Source: Bacillota bacterium (lineage in GTDB: Bacteria; Bacillota; Clostridia; Lachnospirales; Lachnospiraceae). From it: a DNA stretch of 64,000 bases. Below, in pieces: positions 48,277 to 57,592 of the stretch. The position numbers and the translations under genes were made by a program. Below the pieces are notes generated by a model, which made no database searches, was not told the DNA's origin, and saw nothing but the letters and a program-made list of their open reading frames with translations. The stretch is taken from the NCBI GenBank assembly GCA_023408815.1, contig JAEYJO010000052.1, positions 1-64,000 on the forward strand. Reading direction: 5' to 3'. How positions within the stretch are numbered: the stretch's first letter is position 1; every line of letters begins with the position of its first letter.

Positions 48277-50382
48277 ATGAAGCTTAAAACAAGAGCACAA
48301 AAAGAAAGGAATGTCCAAGCAAAACAGCCGGAAAGTAAAAAAAGAAAAAGAGATTATTTTCTTTCCATCAGAACAAAAATAACTTTTATCCTCGTTATTT
48401 TCATCCTTTTATCCGTTTCTGTTAACTACAATTATCTCAGTAACCTTTCAAAGGATACTTTAACGAGCTACACAGAAGCGACCTTGCTGGAAATCGTTGA
48501 AGCGCAGAATAATTATATCGAGCAGTCCATCGAAAAATATAATTCTACGCTCACTTACCTGAACGGTTCGGAAAATTTCTATGTGTACAACACCAATCAC
48601 GGCAGTAAGTATTACAAGGAAGTCCATGCTGCCCTGAACAAGTACATGACCCAGAATCCCACTCATGAAAGTATTAACTTCGTGGACGCGGAGACCTTGT
48701 CTCTTTTGGGGAGTACCGATATCGATAAGGAAGGCTCCGATTATTCGGGCGAGGCATTTATCAGTTACATAATGGAAAACCATAAGCCTGCGCAAAGCAA
48801 CGTCTTCTTAGACGACGCTACGGGAGAACCTCTTATTTCCATCGGAGTGCCGCAAGCCAGCCATATCGATGAGAACACCCTGTCGGGAGTGATGTTTACA
48901 GACGTTAAAGCTTCTCTCCTCTCGGATACTTTATCCGATATCAGAGTGTTCAATTCCGATACAAGCTACGCTTATCTGCTTGATACCAATGGGACTTATA
49001 TTTATCATCCCGACAAGGAGCTGATCGGCAAGCGTGCGGACACGCCCTTGATCGATCAGCTTGTAGCCGACATCGAAAAAGGAACGATTCCCGATGCTAA
49101 GGTAGTGACCGACAACTCTACGGGCCAGTATATCGCTTACAATATTTCCAATCTTAACCACTGGATTCTTTGTATTGCCGTTCATCAGGACTCCGTACTT
49201 GCCCCGATCGATGAGATGCGTCAAAGCTCCGTAAATATTAGTATTATCATCGTCATTATCTTGTCCGTGCTTGGATATATATTTGCCACTACGATTACAA
49301 CACCCATCAAGGTCATCACAAGGATCGTTCGTAAGACAGCAGACCTCGATATTTCTCAGGACGATTCCTACCATTACCTTTTGAAAAAGAAGGATGAGAC
49401 GGGCTCTATGGGACGGGCCGTATCTAAGATGAGACGGGCTTTCAGCAGCATGATGCATGACATTTCTTCCACCTCAGAAGTAATCAATACCAATTCATCG
49501 AGGCTGTTAGAAATAGCCAATACGATGAACGATAACGCCAGTACTACTTCCAGTGCAGCAGAACAGCTTTCTTCCAGCATGGAATCCACTGCCCGGAACA
49601 CGGAATCCATCAGCAGGCAGATTCAAGCTATGGGCGGAAATACTGCTTCTATCAACGAAAAGGCGACACAGGGAGTAGGTTTTTCGGATGAGATCATGAA
49701 ACGTGCCATCGCACTTCGCGAAAGCACTCTGGCAGCTACCGAAAAGACAAAGGCAATGTATGAAACGGTAAGAACGGATACGCAGTCAGCTATCGACAGC
49801 TCCAAATCCGTTTCAAAAATTAACGAAATGACTAAAACAATCATGGAAATTTCCAGTCAGACCAGTCTGCTCTCTTTAAATGCTTCCATCGAAGCTGCAA
49901 GGGCGGGCGAAGCGGGCAGAGGATTCTCTGTTGTAGCGAGTGAAATCGGAAAGCTTGCGGACCAGTCCTCCAAGACAGTTACCAGCATCACAGCTATAGT
50001 GGCCGAGGTCAATACCGCAATCGACAGGATGACTTCCAGCTTAACGGCGACTTTGGATTTCCTGAATCAGACGGTGCTTGCGGACTATCAAAGCTTCGTT
50101 ACTGTCAGCGAGCAGTATTCGGAGGATGCCGGATTTATTAACAGAACGATGTCCGATATCGATTTATCCATCGATGAGCTGAATAATACGATGATAAAGA
50201 TAGCCGATTCCATCCATCAAATTAATATCGCTATCAACGAGACCAGTCAAGGTGTCGGTGTAGTTGCTTCCAATAATGCTCAGACAGCAGTTCTCACGGC
50301 GGACACTTATCATATGGTTGAGACAACGCTGGCACAATCGGACAAGCTGAAGGAGATGGTAGATAATTTTACCCTCGATTAA
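48277..50382 (+). CDS. Methyl-accepting chemotaxis protein with Cache domain
   Basis: The 701-residue transmembrane chemoreceptor has a basic N-terminal tail of about 28 residues, a first membrane span (about 38-58), an extracellular double-Cache-like sensor (about 60-320, with YLLDTNGTYIYHPDKELIG), a second span (about 325-350), a HAMP domain (ITTPIKVITRIVRKTADLDIS) and a cytoplasmic signalling hairpin. The tip is SSQTSLLSLNASIEAARAGEAGRGFSV, where Ser replaces the usual Asn and Ala of QTNLLALNA. The ligand is unknown. The ATG was chosen with AGGGGG upstream; an earlier TTG coincides with the promoter. No other chemotaxis gene is near. Confidence 0.92.
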   Translation: MKLKTRAQKERNVQAKQPESKKRKRDYFLSIRTKITFILVIFILLSVSVNYNYLSNLSKDTLTSYTEATLLEIVEAQNNYIEQSIEKYNSTLTYLNGSENFYVYNTNHGSKYYKEVHAALNKYMTQNPTHESINFVDAETLSLLGSTDIDKEGSDYSGEAFISYIMENHKPAQSNVFLDDATGEPLISIGVPQASHIDENTLSGVMFTDVKASLLSDTLSDIRVFNSDTSYAYLLDTNGTYIYHPDKELIGKRADTPLIDQLVADIEKGTIPDAKVVTDNSTGQYIAYNISNLNHWILCIAVHQDSVLAPIDEMRQSSVNISIIIVIILSVLGYIFATTITTPIKVITRIVRKTADLDISQDDSYHYLLKKKDETGSMGRAVSKMRRAFSSMMHDISSTSEVINTNSSRLLEIANTMNDNASTTSSAAEQLSSSMESTARNTESISRQIQAMGGNTASINEKATQGVGFSDEIMKRAIALRESTLAATEKTKAMYETVRTDTQSAIDSSKSVSKINEMTKTIMEISSQTSLLSLNASIEAARAGEAGRGFSVVASEIGKLADQSSKTVTSITAIVAEVNTAIDRMTSSLTATLDFLNQTVLADYQSFVTVSEQYSEDAGFINRTMSDIDLSIDELNNTMIKIADSIHQINIAINETSQGVGVVASNNAQTAVLTADTYHMVETTLAQSDKLKEMVDNFTLD

Positions 50383-50422
50383 CTCTCACAATGATTTCGA
50401 ATTCGAGATTTACTGATTAAAA

Positions 50423-50465
50423 AAGGCACTTCACGTGATATTTATCCGTGAAGTGCCTTTTTATT
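50423..50465. terminator. Bidirectional terminator between the chemoreceptor and PilZ genes
   Basis: AAGGCACTTCACG (50423-50435) and CGTGAAGTGCCTT (50447-50459) form a perfect 13-bp stem; T runs follow on the plus strand and A runs precede for the minus strand. Confidence 0.85.
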
Positions 50466-50481
50466 TTTCTTATATAATTGT

Positions 50482-50829
50482 TCAGCACTTGCCTGCTGCC
50501 TGCTCCATCGCATCCCATACTTCGATTCTAAATGCATCCACTTCCGAAAGTCCCATAAATATCGCACCATACTCATATTCCGTTTCAAGCTTTTCTATTC
50601 GAACAATTTTAAGAAGAACACGAATCACTTCTTTCGTCCAGATCATAATATGAGAATCGTACACAGCATCCATTTCCAGTATTTTCGGACAATGAAATCC
50701 CATTCCGGATTTGGAAATATCAAAAACATTAATAGTAATCAACTCATGCTCGCCATTGTCGATCCTCTTAACAACAATATTTGAATTCAAATCCATACGT
50801 CTGCACTTTCTCAGTTTTTCAACATCCAT
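50482..50829 (-). CDS. PilZ domain c-di-GMP-binding protein
   Basis: The 115-residue protein is a single PilZ domain. The c-di-GMP motifs are RKCRR (RxxxR) at about 6-10 and DISKSGMGF (DxSxxG) about 28 residues on. GAIFMGLSEVDAFRIEVWDAME closes the fold. It would bind cyclic di-GMP and act on a partner. The convergent chemoreceptor gene is its only signalling neighbour, which hints at motility or surface behaviour without proving it. AGGAGG lies 9 nt before this ATG; an ATG three codons earlier touches the ribosome site. The preceding 100 nt to queA are AT-rich. Confidence 0.85.
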   Translation of the reverse strand: MDVEKLRKCRRMDLNSNIVVKRIDNGEHELITINVFDISKSGMGFHCPKILEMDAVYDSHIMIWTKEVIRVLLKIVRIEKLETEYEYGAIFMGLSEVDAFRIEVWDAMEQAAGKC

Positions 50830-50937
50830 GTTTTCCATCCTCCTGCGCCATATCCTTGGCACATTTTCCCTTTCGTAAAGAATCAATATGATTGTATACT
50901 ATAAATATACAACTATATTATATATAACAATATAACA

Positions 50938-51993
50938 TTATATTGATTTTGTAAAGGAATCTGTGATAAACATAGCATCTCCAAAGCTAAAAAAGCGATA
51001 TTTTTCCCTTATTGCTTCCTCATATGCGCCTAGTACATGCTCTCTTCCTGCAAGAGCAGATACGAGCATGACCAACGTAGACTCCGGTAAATGGAAGTTA
51101 GTGATTAGTCCATCCAATATCTTGAAGCGATATCCCGGATAAATGAATATCTCCGTGTTGTCGCAGCCTGGTTGCAGCACACCATTTTCATCCGCGGCGC
51201 TTTCCACCGTGCGGCAGCTGGTAGTCCCGACACAAACGACCCTTTTTCCGTTACGCTTCGCATCGTTTATCATATCTGCCGCTGCCTTCGTCACCTGATA
51301 ATATTCCGAGTGCATATGGTGCTCCAATATATTATCCGCCTTTACCGGCCGAAACGTGCCCAGGCCTACATGTAAGGTCACATAGGCGATTTTCACGCCT
51401 TTTTCTTCTATTTTACCAATCAGCTCCTTCGTGAAATGCAAACCAGCCGTAGGCGCAGCCGCCGAGCCTTCATATTTGGCATATACGGTCTGATAGCGGT
51501 TCCTATCCTGAAGCTTATGAGTGATATAGGGAGGCAGGGGCATCTCTCCCAGCCTGTCCAGCACCTCCTCAAAGATACCTTCGTAGCGAAACTGAATCAG
51601 CCGGTTGCCCTCATCCACCACATCCAAGACCTCTCCTGTCAAAATACCATCGCCAAAGCGGATAACCGTTCCCGTTCTCGCCTTCTTGCCAGGCTTTACC
51701 AACGCTTCCCATATGTCGTTTTCCTGCCTTTTTAAAAGCAGTACCTCGATTGCAGCTCCGGTATCCGCCTTCGTACCTAACAGTCTGGCCGGAATTACCT
51801 TCGTATCGTTCAGCACAAGGCAATCTCCCGGTTCCAAATATTCGGTAATATCCCGGAAAATCCGGTGCATCACCTCTCCCGTATCCTTATTCAGCATAAG
51901 AAGTCTGGAACCGGAACGATCCTCAAGCGGATCCTGCGCAATAAGTTCCTGTGGCAGATCAAAATAGAAATCGGATTTTTTAAACTCTTCCAT
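50938..51993 (-). CDS. queA: tRNA preQ1(34) S-adenosylmethionine ribosyltransferase-isomerase
   Basis: QueA transfers the ribosyl part of SAM to preQ1 in tRNA to form epoxyqueuosine. The 351 residues are the normal size and show FYFDLPQELIAQDPLEDRSGSRLL, NDTKVIPARLLG, GSAAAPTAGLHFT, THVGLGTF-type YVTLHVGLGTFRPV and NFHLPESTLVMLVSALAG. The tgt gene and other queuosine genes are not in the window. The ribosome site is weak. It lies 40 nt after the M18 aminopeptidase gene. Confidence 0.96.
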   Translation of the reverse strand: MEEFKKSDFYFDLPQELIAQDPLEDRSGSRLLMLNKDTGEVMHRIFRDITEYLEPGDCLVLNDTKVIPARLLGTKADTGAAIEVLLLKRQENDIWEALVKPGKKARTGTVIRFGDGILTGEVLDVVDEGNRLIQFRYEGIFEEVLDRLGEMPLPPYITHKLQDRNRYQTVYAKYEGSAAAPTAGLHFTKELIGKIEEKGVKIAYVTLHVGLGTFRPVKADNILEHHMHSEYYQVTKAAADMINDAKRNGKRVVCVGTTSCRTVESAADENGVLQPGCDNTEIFIYPGYRFKILDGLITNFHLPESTLVMLVSALAGREHVLGAYEEAIREKYRFFSFGDAMFITDSFTKSI

Positions 51994-52033
51994 AACATTT
52001 CACATATCTTTCTTTCATATCCTCTTATCTCAT

Positions 52034-53476
52034 TTACAGGGACGCATTGTTCAAAAATGCCACATATCCCCGTTTGGCTTCATATACATCCGCCTTGCTG
52101 GTCGCCTCCCAGGGAGCATGCATATTCATCACCGCCACCCCGCTGTCGATAACGTTCATGCCGTACAGCGCGAGAATATATGCAATGGTTCCGCCGCCGC
52201 CAACATCCACTTTTCCCAGCTCCGCCGTCTGAAAATGTACTTTTTCTTTATCAAAAATCGCTCTGATATGTCCCATATATTCCGCATTCGCATCGTTGGA
52301 GCCGGACTTTCCCCTGGAACCGGTAAATTTATTGAATACCATTCCATCCCCCAGATATGCCACGTTCTTCTTATCAAAGCAGGAAGCGAACGCCGGATCA
52401 AAGGCACTGCTTACATCGGAGGACAGCATGCAGGAGGATGCCAGACACCTTCTCACCTTAAGCTCGCTGTAATCTCCCGCCAGATTCATCACTTCCGCAA
52501 CTGCATTCTCGAAGAATTTAGACTGCATGCCCGTTGCTCCCACACTGCCTATCTCTTCCTTATCCACTAAAATACAACAGGTAGTCCTCTCTGTTTCCTT
52601 CACTTCAAGCATAGCCTTCAATGAAGAGAATGCACATATCCTATCATCCTGCCCATAAGCCAGAATCATACTTCTATCAAAGCCTGCTTCCCTCGCCTTC
52701 CCGGCAGGAACGACCTCCAGCTCGGCAGAAATAAAATCCTCTTCCTCTATATCATAGCTTTCCTTCAAAATAGCAAGGATACCCTTCTTTACCGCATCCT
52801 TACCATCCTTTCCTTTACTCTTTTCCCCTTTTTCTCCCTTTTTTTCTATTACAAGAGGCTTATTCCCCACAATAATATCCAAAGCCTCACCTTCAATAAC
52901 CTTCGAAGCCTTCTTTTCCAGCTGCTCTGCCGCAAGATGAATGAGCAGATCCGACACAAAAAATACCGGATCATCTTCATTCTCTCCCACATTGATCTCT
53001 ACCGTCGTCCCATCCTTCTTAATCACCACGCCATGAATGGAAAGCGGAATCGTCACCCACTGATACTTCTTCACCCCGCCGTAATAATGCGTATCTAAGT
53101 AAGCGAACCCGCCTTCTTCATATACCGGATTCTGCTTAATATCAAGCCTCGGAGAATCCAGATGAGCCCCAAGAATATTCATTCCCTCAGCCATCGGTTT
53201 CTTTCCCATCTGGAACATAACGATAGACTTATTCATCCAGACCGAATAAACCCTATCCCCCTCCTTCAGCGCCTTGTTATTCTTAATCAGAGATTGCAGC
53301 TCCTGATACCCTTCTTTTTCAATCATATTGACGATAGTATCGATGCACTCTCTCTCCGTCTTCCCATTATCCAAAAAGTCCATATATTCCTTTGCATGCT
53401 TCTCAAGCTCTATAAGCTGTTCTGCACTATATGTCCCCCAAATATTCTTATTCTCCATAACCGATCCCAGCCGCAT
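52034..53476 (-). CDS. apeB: M18 family aminopeptidase
   Basis: The cytosolic zinc aminopeptidase prefers acidic or neutral N-terminal residues. The 480 residues contain the metal motifs LGAHLDSPRLDIK, DKEEIGSVGATGMQS, SSDVSSAFDP and the C-terminal NMHAPWEATSKADVYEA. A lysine/glycine insert (KKGEKGEKSKGKDGKDAVKKG, about 212-232) interrupts the beta domain. AAGGAG lies 9 nt before the first ATG; a second ATG at codon 7 (MENKNIWGTY) is an alternative start. It follows pheT by 26 nt and is probably read from the pheS T-box promoter. Confidence 0.92.
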   Translation of the reverse strand: MRLGSVMENKNIWGTYSAEQLIELEKHAKEYMDFLDNGKTERECIDTIVNMIEKEGYQELQSLIKNNKALKEGDRVYSVWMNKSIVMFQMGKKPMAEGMNILGAHLDSPRLDIKQNPVYEEGGFAYLDTHYYGGVKKYQWVTIPLSIHGVVIKKDGTTVEINVGENEDDPVFFVSDLLIHLAAEQLEKKASKVIEGEALDIIVGNKPLVIEKKGEKGEKSKGKDGKDAVKKGILAILKESYDIEEEDFISAELEVVPAGKAREAGFDRSMILAYGQDDRICAFSSLKAMLEVKETERTTCCILVDKEEIGSVGATGMQSKFFENAVAEVMNLAGDYSELKVRRCLASSCMLSSDVSSAFDPAFASCFDKKNVAYLGDGMVFNKFTGSRGKSGSNDANAEYMGHIRAIFDKEKVHFQTAELGKVDVGGGGTIAYILALYGMNVIDSGVAVMNMHAPWEATSKADVYEAKRGYVAFLNNASL

Positions 53477-53502
53477 ATGCGGCCTCTCCTTTCTTTTTTT
53501 GT

Positions 53503-55923
53503 CTATTGACGCAGTTCTATTCCCATGCTCTCCAATCCATTCAGTATCTTCTTCATAGCCGACGCAACATCATTCTCTTCCAACGTCCTATCCTTCGCCC
53601 TGAATGTAATAGAATAAGCTACCGACTTATAACCCGCTTTAATCTGCGCTCCTTCATAAATATCGAATAGATTATAAGCCTCCAGAATATTTCCTCCGCG
53701 CTGTTCGATCATCGTTTCTATCTGTCCCACGAGAATACTCTTCGGTACCACCATACTAATATCGCGGGATACCGCAGGATACTTCGCGATACCTTCGTAC
53801 TTTCTGTCAAAGGTAGCAAAAGGCTCTATCTGCGGCATATCCAGAACAGCGATATACACCTTCGTTCCTATATCGTAATTATCACATACCTCCGGATGTA
53901 CCTCACCCAGATAGCCTACCAATGTGCCCTCATATACTATTCCCGCCTGACGTCCAGGATGAAGGAAGGGCTTTCCCGCCTCCGGGTCGTAAGAAGGCTT
54001 CTTCCTCAGACCGATGCTGTCAAAGAACTCCTCTATAACACCCTTCATCGTGAAAAAATCTCCCTCACCGTACATACCAAACGTAAACTGCATTCTCTCA
54101 TCAGGCAGATCCGTAAGCGGCAACGTCTTGGGAATATAGATATTTCCAAGCTCATACAACCTTACATCTTTATTTCTTCTATTGTAATTCGTAGAGAGGC
54201 TCGTTAGCATTCCATTAAGGGAAATCGTCCTCATAATGGAAAAGTCTTCGCCCAAGGGGTTAGCTATCGTAATCGCCTTCCTCAAATCGCTGTCCGGCGG
54301 AAGCAGCAATTTATCGAATACTTTGGGACTTTCGAAGGAATAACACATTCCCTGCGAGAATCCGCTAAACTGTGCTATATCCCTCGCTTTCTGCTCGATT
54401 CGCAGTTTGAAGGGAAGCTTTCCCGTCGTCGCTTCGCCGCTTGGAAGTGATACCGGAATCTTATCGTATCCGTAGAATCTAGCCACTTCTTCCGCCACGT
54501 CCGCAGCACACACAATATCCTGACGGAAGGACGGCACTACCAGCATATCCGTTTCCTTCTCATACTTAAGCTCTAGCATCTCGAAGATGTGAAGCATCTC
54601 ATCTCTTGAAATATCAGTACCTAAAAGCTTATTGATCTTCTCCGGATCGAAACGTATCTGAACATCCTCCTTCATCGGAACGCACACGTCTACCATTCCG
54701 CCCACTACTTCTCCGCAGCCCAGCTCTTGTATTAATTGGCAGGCTCTATTGATTGCTGCCTCCGCATTATGAGGGTCCAAACCCTTTTCGAACTTGCCGG
54801 AAGCATCGGTGCGAAGTCCGATTCTCTTAGCCGATTTACGGATGTTCGTACCGTGAAAGGTTGCTGCCTCGAACAAAACGGTCTTTACATCATCCGTAAT
54901 CTTAGAATTCTCGCCACCCATGATTCCTGCAATGCCGATTTCCTTCTCGGCGTCGCATATCATAAGCATTTCTTTGTCCAGCTTTCTCATCTGGCCGTCA
55001 AGGGTCTGAAACTCATCTCCGTCCTTCGCGCGGCGAACTATGATTTTATGACCCGCTATCGTATCCAAATCGAAGGCGTGCATCGGCTGTCCATATTCCT
55101 CCATCACGTAATTAGTTATGTCAACCAGGTTGTTGATCGGACGGATACCGCTGGCCGCCAGACGTCTCTGCATCCATTTAGGAGAAGGTCCTATTTTAAT
55201 ATTGGTGCATACTCTCGCAATATATCTGGAGCACAGGTCCGGATCCTTTACATCCACAGAAATAAAGTTCTCCACCCTTTCGTCATTTTCCTTCACTTCG
55301 ACTGCCGGAACGGCGAAAGGCTTTCTAAAAGTTGCCGCCGCCTCGCGCGCGATGCCCAGCACACTATAGCAATCCACGCGGTTGGAGGTGATCTCGTATT
55401 CAAATACGGTGTCTTTGAGGCCCAAAGCTTCTACTGCATCGGAACCTACCTGCACATCGTTTCCGAAAATATAAATACCATATTCGGGCGCCTCCGGATA
55501 CATTTCCCTCGTAGTTCCCAGCTCTTCGACAGAGCACATCATACCGTAAGAAGGAACACCGCGAAGTTTGCCTGCCTTGATTTCGATCCCATTTTCAGGA
55601 AGCGGACCGCCGTCATGCCCTCCCGCCACTTTACCTCCGTCTAATACCACCGGTACTTTATCTCCTTCTTTGACATTAGGAGCGCCCGTAACGATCTGAA
55701 TCACTTCTCTTCCTACGTTTACCTGACATACGATCAGCTTATCCGCATCGGGATGCCTCTCTATTTTTTCAATTTGACCTACTACTATTTTTTCCAGATT
55801 CTTATCCAGTCTTTCATAACCTTCCACCTTCGTTCCCGACAGTGTCATCGCATCACAATATTCCTGATCGGTACATTCCAGTTCCGGTACATATGCTTTG
55901 ATCCATGATAATGCTGTGTTCAT
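53503..55923 (-). CDS. pheT: Phenylalanyl-tRNA synthetase beta subunit
   Basis: This is the large subunit of the alpha2-beta2 enzyme. The 806 residues include the N-terminal tRNA-binding EMAP-like domain (IEKIERHPDADKLIVCQVNVG), the B3/B4 editing domain (YSVLGIAREAAATF), a B5 domain, the pseudo-catalytic domain (GFSQGMCYSFESPKVF) and the C-terminal anticodon-binding FDX-ACB domain (YPAVSRDISMVVPK). It follows pheS by 65 nt. Its start has GGAGAATAGAAG upstream. Confidence 0.97.
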   Translation of the reverse strand: MNTALSWIKAYVPELECTDQEYCDAMTLSGTKVEGYERLDKNLEKIVVGQIEKIERHPDADKLIVCQVNVGREVIQIVTGAPNVKEGDKVPVVLDGGKVAGGHDGGPLPENGIEIKAGKLRGVPSYGMMCSVEELGTTREMYPEAPEYGIYIFGNDVQVGSDAVEALGLKDTVFEYEITSNRVDCYSVLGIAREAAATFRKPFAVPAVEVKENDERVENFISVDVKDPDLCSRYIARVCTNIKIGPSPKWMQRRLAASGIRPINNLVDITNYVMEEYGQPMHAFDLDTIAGHKIIVRRAKDGDEFQTLDGQMRKLDKEMLMICDAEKEIGIAGIMGGENSKITDDVKTVLFEAATFHGTNIRKSAKRIGLRTDASGKFEKGLDPHNAEAAINRACQLIQELGCGEVVGGMVDVCVPMKEDVQIRFDPEKINKLLGTDISRDEMLHIFEMLELKYEKETDMLVVPSFRQDIVCAADVAEEVARFYGYDKIPVSLPSGEATTGKLPFKLRIEQKARDIAQFSGFSQGMCYSFESPKVFDKLLLPPDSDLRKAITIANPLGEDFSIMRTISLNGMLTSLSTNYNRRNKDVRLYELGNIYIPKTLPLTDLPDERMQFTFGMYGEGDFFTMKGVIEEFFDSIGLRKKPSYDPEAGKPFLHPGRQAGIVYEGTLVGYLGEVHPEVCDNYDIGTKVYIAVLDMPQIEPFATFDRKYEGIAKYPAVSRDISMVVPKSILVGQIETMIEQRGGNILEAYNLFDIYEGAQIKAGYKSVAYSITFRAKDRTLEENDVASAMKKILNGLESMGIELRQ

Positions 55924-55988
55924 CTTCTATTCTCCTTCATTATACACACGTATGCCGTCTTTTTTCTAGCTTTTTAGAAAAGAGGACG

Positions 55989-57008
55989 TTAAAATTGTTT
56001 CAGAAAACGAATATCGTTCTCATAAAGCAGACGCATGTCATCGATTTCATATTTCAAAAGTGCAATACGCTCCAAGCCTATGCCGAAAGCAAAGCCGGTA
56101 TATTTCTCGGGGTCGATGCCGCTCATCTCCAGCACATGCGGATGTACCATCCCGCAGCCCAATATTTCAATCCAGCCGGAGCCTTTACAGAACCGGCAGC
56201 CTTTGCCGCCGCATTTATAGCAGGAAACATCCATTTCCGCGCTGGGCTCCGTAAATTGGAAATGATGAGGTCTGAATTTGACTTCGGTACTCTCCCCGAA
56301 CAATTCCTTCGCAAACACTGCAAGCGTTCCTTTCAAATCAGCGAACGTAATATTTTTATCGATTACCAGACCTTCGATCTGATGGAAGGACGGGGAGTGG
56401 GTAGCATCCACTTCATCAGAGCGGAACACTCTTCCCGGAGCCAGCATGCGGATAGGCAGATGTCCTTTTTCCATCTCGTGTACCTGAGTAGGCGAGGTCT
56501 GTGACCTTAGAAGAATATCTCCGGTGATATAGAAGGTATCCTGCTCATCCTTAGCAGGGTGTCCCTCAGGAATATTCAGCGCCTCAAAATTGTAATAGTC
56601 CTTCTCAATTTCCGGTCCTTCTACAACTTCATACCCCATGCCTACGAAGATTCTTTCTACTTCCTCCAACGCTATCGTATTCGGATGCCGGTGTCCCATA
56701 TTATTCTTCCTGGCAGGAAGCGTCACATCGATGACCTCCGCTTTCATCCTGGTCTCCCGCAGGGAACGTTCCATTTTCACTCTGCATTCTTCCAATACTT
56801 TTTCTATCTCTTCTCTCGTCTCGTTGACAAACTGTCCTACCTTGGGTCTATCCTCCGGTGCTACATCCTTCATACTTTTCAAAACCGCCGTAAGTTCCCC
56901 TTTTTTTCCCAAGTAATTTACGCGGATCTCATTCAATTTCTCAAGCGCATCGCTGGCTTCTATCTGCCTGATGGCTTCTGCTTTAATCTGGTTTAATTTT
57001 TCTTTCAT
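55989..57008 (-). CDS. pheS: Phenylalanyl-tRNA synthetase alpha subunit
   Basis: This is the catalytic class II subunit charging tRNA-Phe. The 339 residues contain an N-terminal coiled coil, motif 1 around GHRHPNTIALEEVERIF, motif 2 GRVFRSDEVDATHSPSFHQIEG, a zinc-like Cys cluster CYKCGGKGCRFCKGSG and motif 3 GFAFGIGLERIALLKYEIDD. The transcript begins with a T-box whose specifier triplet is TTC (Phe). A palindromic repeat of about 160 bp lies between the T-box terminator and this start. Confidence 0.97.
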   Translation of the reverse strand: MKEKLNQIKAEAIRQIEASDALEKLNEIRVNYLGKKGELTAVLKSMKDVAPEDRPKVGQFVNETREEIEKVLEECRVKMERSLRETRMKAEVIDVTLPARKNNMGHRHPNTIALEEVERIFVGMGYEVVEGPEIEKDYYNFEALNIPEGHPAKDEQDTFYITGDILLRSQTSPTQVHEMEKGHLPIRMLAPGRVFRSDEVDATHSPSFHQIEGLVIDKNITFADLKGTLAVFAKELFGESTEVKFRPHHFQFTEPSAEMDVSCYKCGGKGCRFCKGSGWIEILGCGMVHPHVLEMSGIDPEKYTGFAFGIGLERIALLKYEIDDMRLLYENDIRFLKQF

Positions 57009-57065
57009 TGCTTTTCCTTTCTTCTAACTGTCAGGGAAACGGTTATTAGGAGCACTTTCCCATTA

Positions 57066-57227
57066 CAGAACAAAAGTGTGCTTCGCGCACTCTCGCGCTA
57101 AAATACTTCGGCAGCACAGCTTTTGTTCCGCTTGCGCAGCTGCGCATCCTGCACGGAGTGCTTTTATTTCATAGGAAACCGAAATATTACTCCTGCAGCG
57201 TAACAAGGTCTTTCCTATGAAATAAAA
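57066..57227 (-). repeat. Composite palindromic repeat, copy B, in the pheS leader
   Basis: A perfect 17-bp inverted repeat, TTTTATTTCATAGGAAA (57162-57178) against TTTCCTATGAAATAAAA (57211-57227), is followed on the minus strand by the palindrome TGCGCAGCTGCGCA (57134-57147) and by AGCACAGCTTTTGTTC (57113-57128) against GAACAAAAGTGTGCT (57068-57082). The parts and order equal those of copy A at 1131-1249. The first arm starts in the T run of the T-box terminator. Confidence 0.75.
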
Positions 57228-57500
57228 AATCCCTGACACTACTCTCATAATGTCAGGGACGAAATTTATTCCGCGGTACCACCCGAATTCCTGTTAGATA
57301 ACAGACTCTCTTCTCACGTAACGTGTGATCTACGTCCTGCACTAATTTATGCTTCTCAAAATCATAAAACGGCTAAGCAATATATTTTCATACAGGATGC
57401 TCCGGTGGGAATCTCAAGCGCCATCTGAACTGGGGGAAGCTTTCAGCCGGTGACTTCCTCTCTCTGACAGAAAATGTAACTCTACTAACACCTTCATAGC
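57224..57500 (-). promoter_or_regulatory. Phe-specific T-box riboswitch controlling pheST
   Basis: The conserved T-box sequence AATTCGGGTGGTACCGCGG is complementary to 57271-57289. A terminator stem, TCCCTGACA (57230-57238) against TGTCAGGGA (57251-57259), is followed on the minus strand by six T (57224-57229). The Stem I region carries AGAGAG and the segment GATTCCCACCGGAGC, placing the specifier triplet TTC at 57409-57411. Uncharged tRNA-Phe should therefore stabilise the antiterminator and raise expression of pheS, pheT and possibly the aminopeptidase gene. Stem I boundaries are approximate. Confidence 0.92.
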
Positions 57501-57507
57501 ATTTCTT

Positions 57508-57535
57508 ATTATATATTTATTTTATAGCATTCTAA
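57508..57535 (-). promoter_or_regulatory. Promoter of the pheS T-box transcript
   Basis: On the minus strand TTAGAA (57530-57535) and TATAAT (57508-57513) are separated by 16 nt and lie just upstream of the T-box. Confidence 0.6.
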
Positions 57536-57592
57536 CTGATTCTCATTGTAGTGAATCTTTTTTAAAATGTCAAGTCTCTTCTTTTCTGTACA

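Noticed and set aside
57063..57248. A 61-codon open frame between the T-box and pheS
   Set aside because: It covers the palindromic repeat and the T-box terminator; it has no ribosome site.
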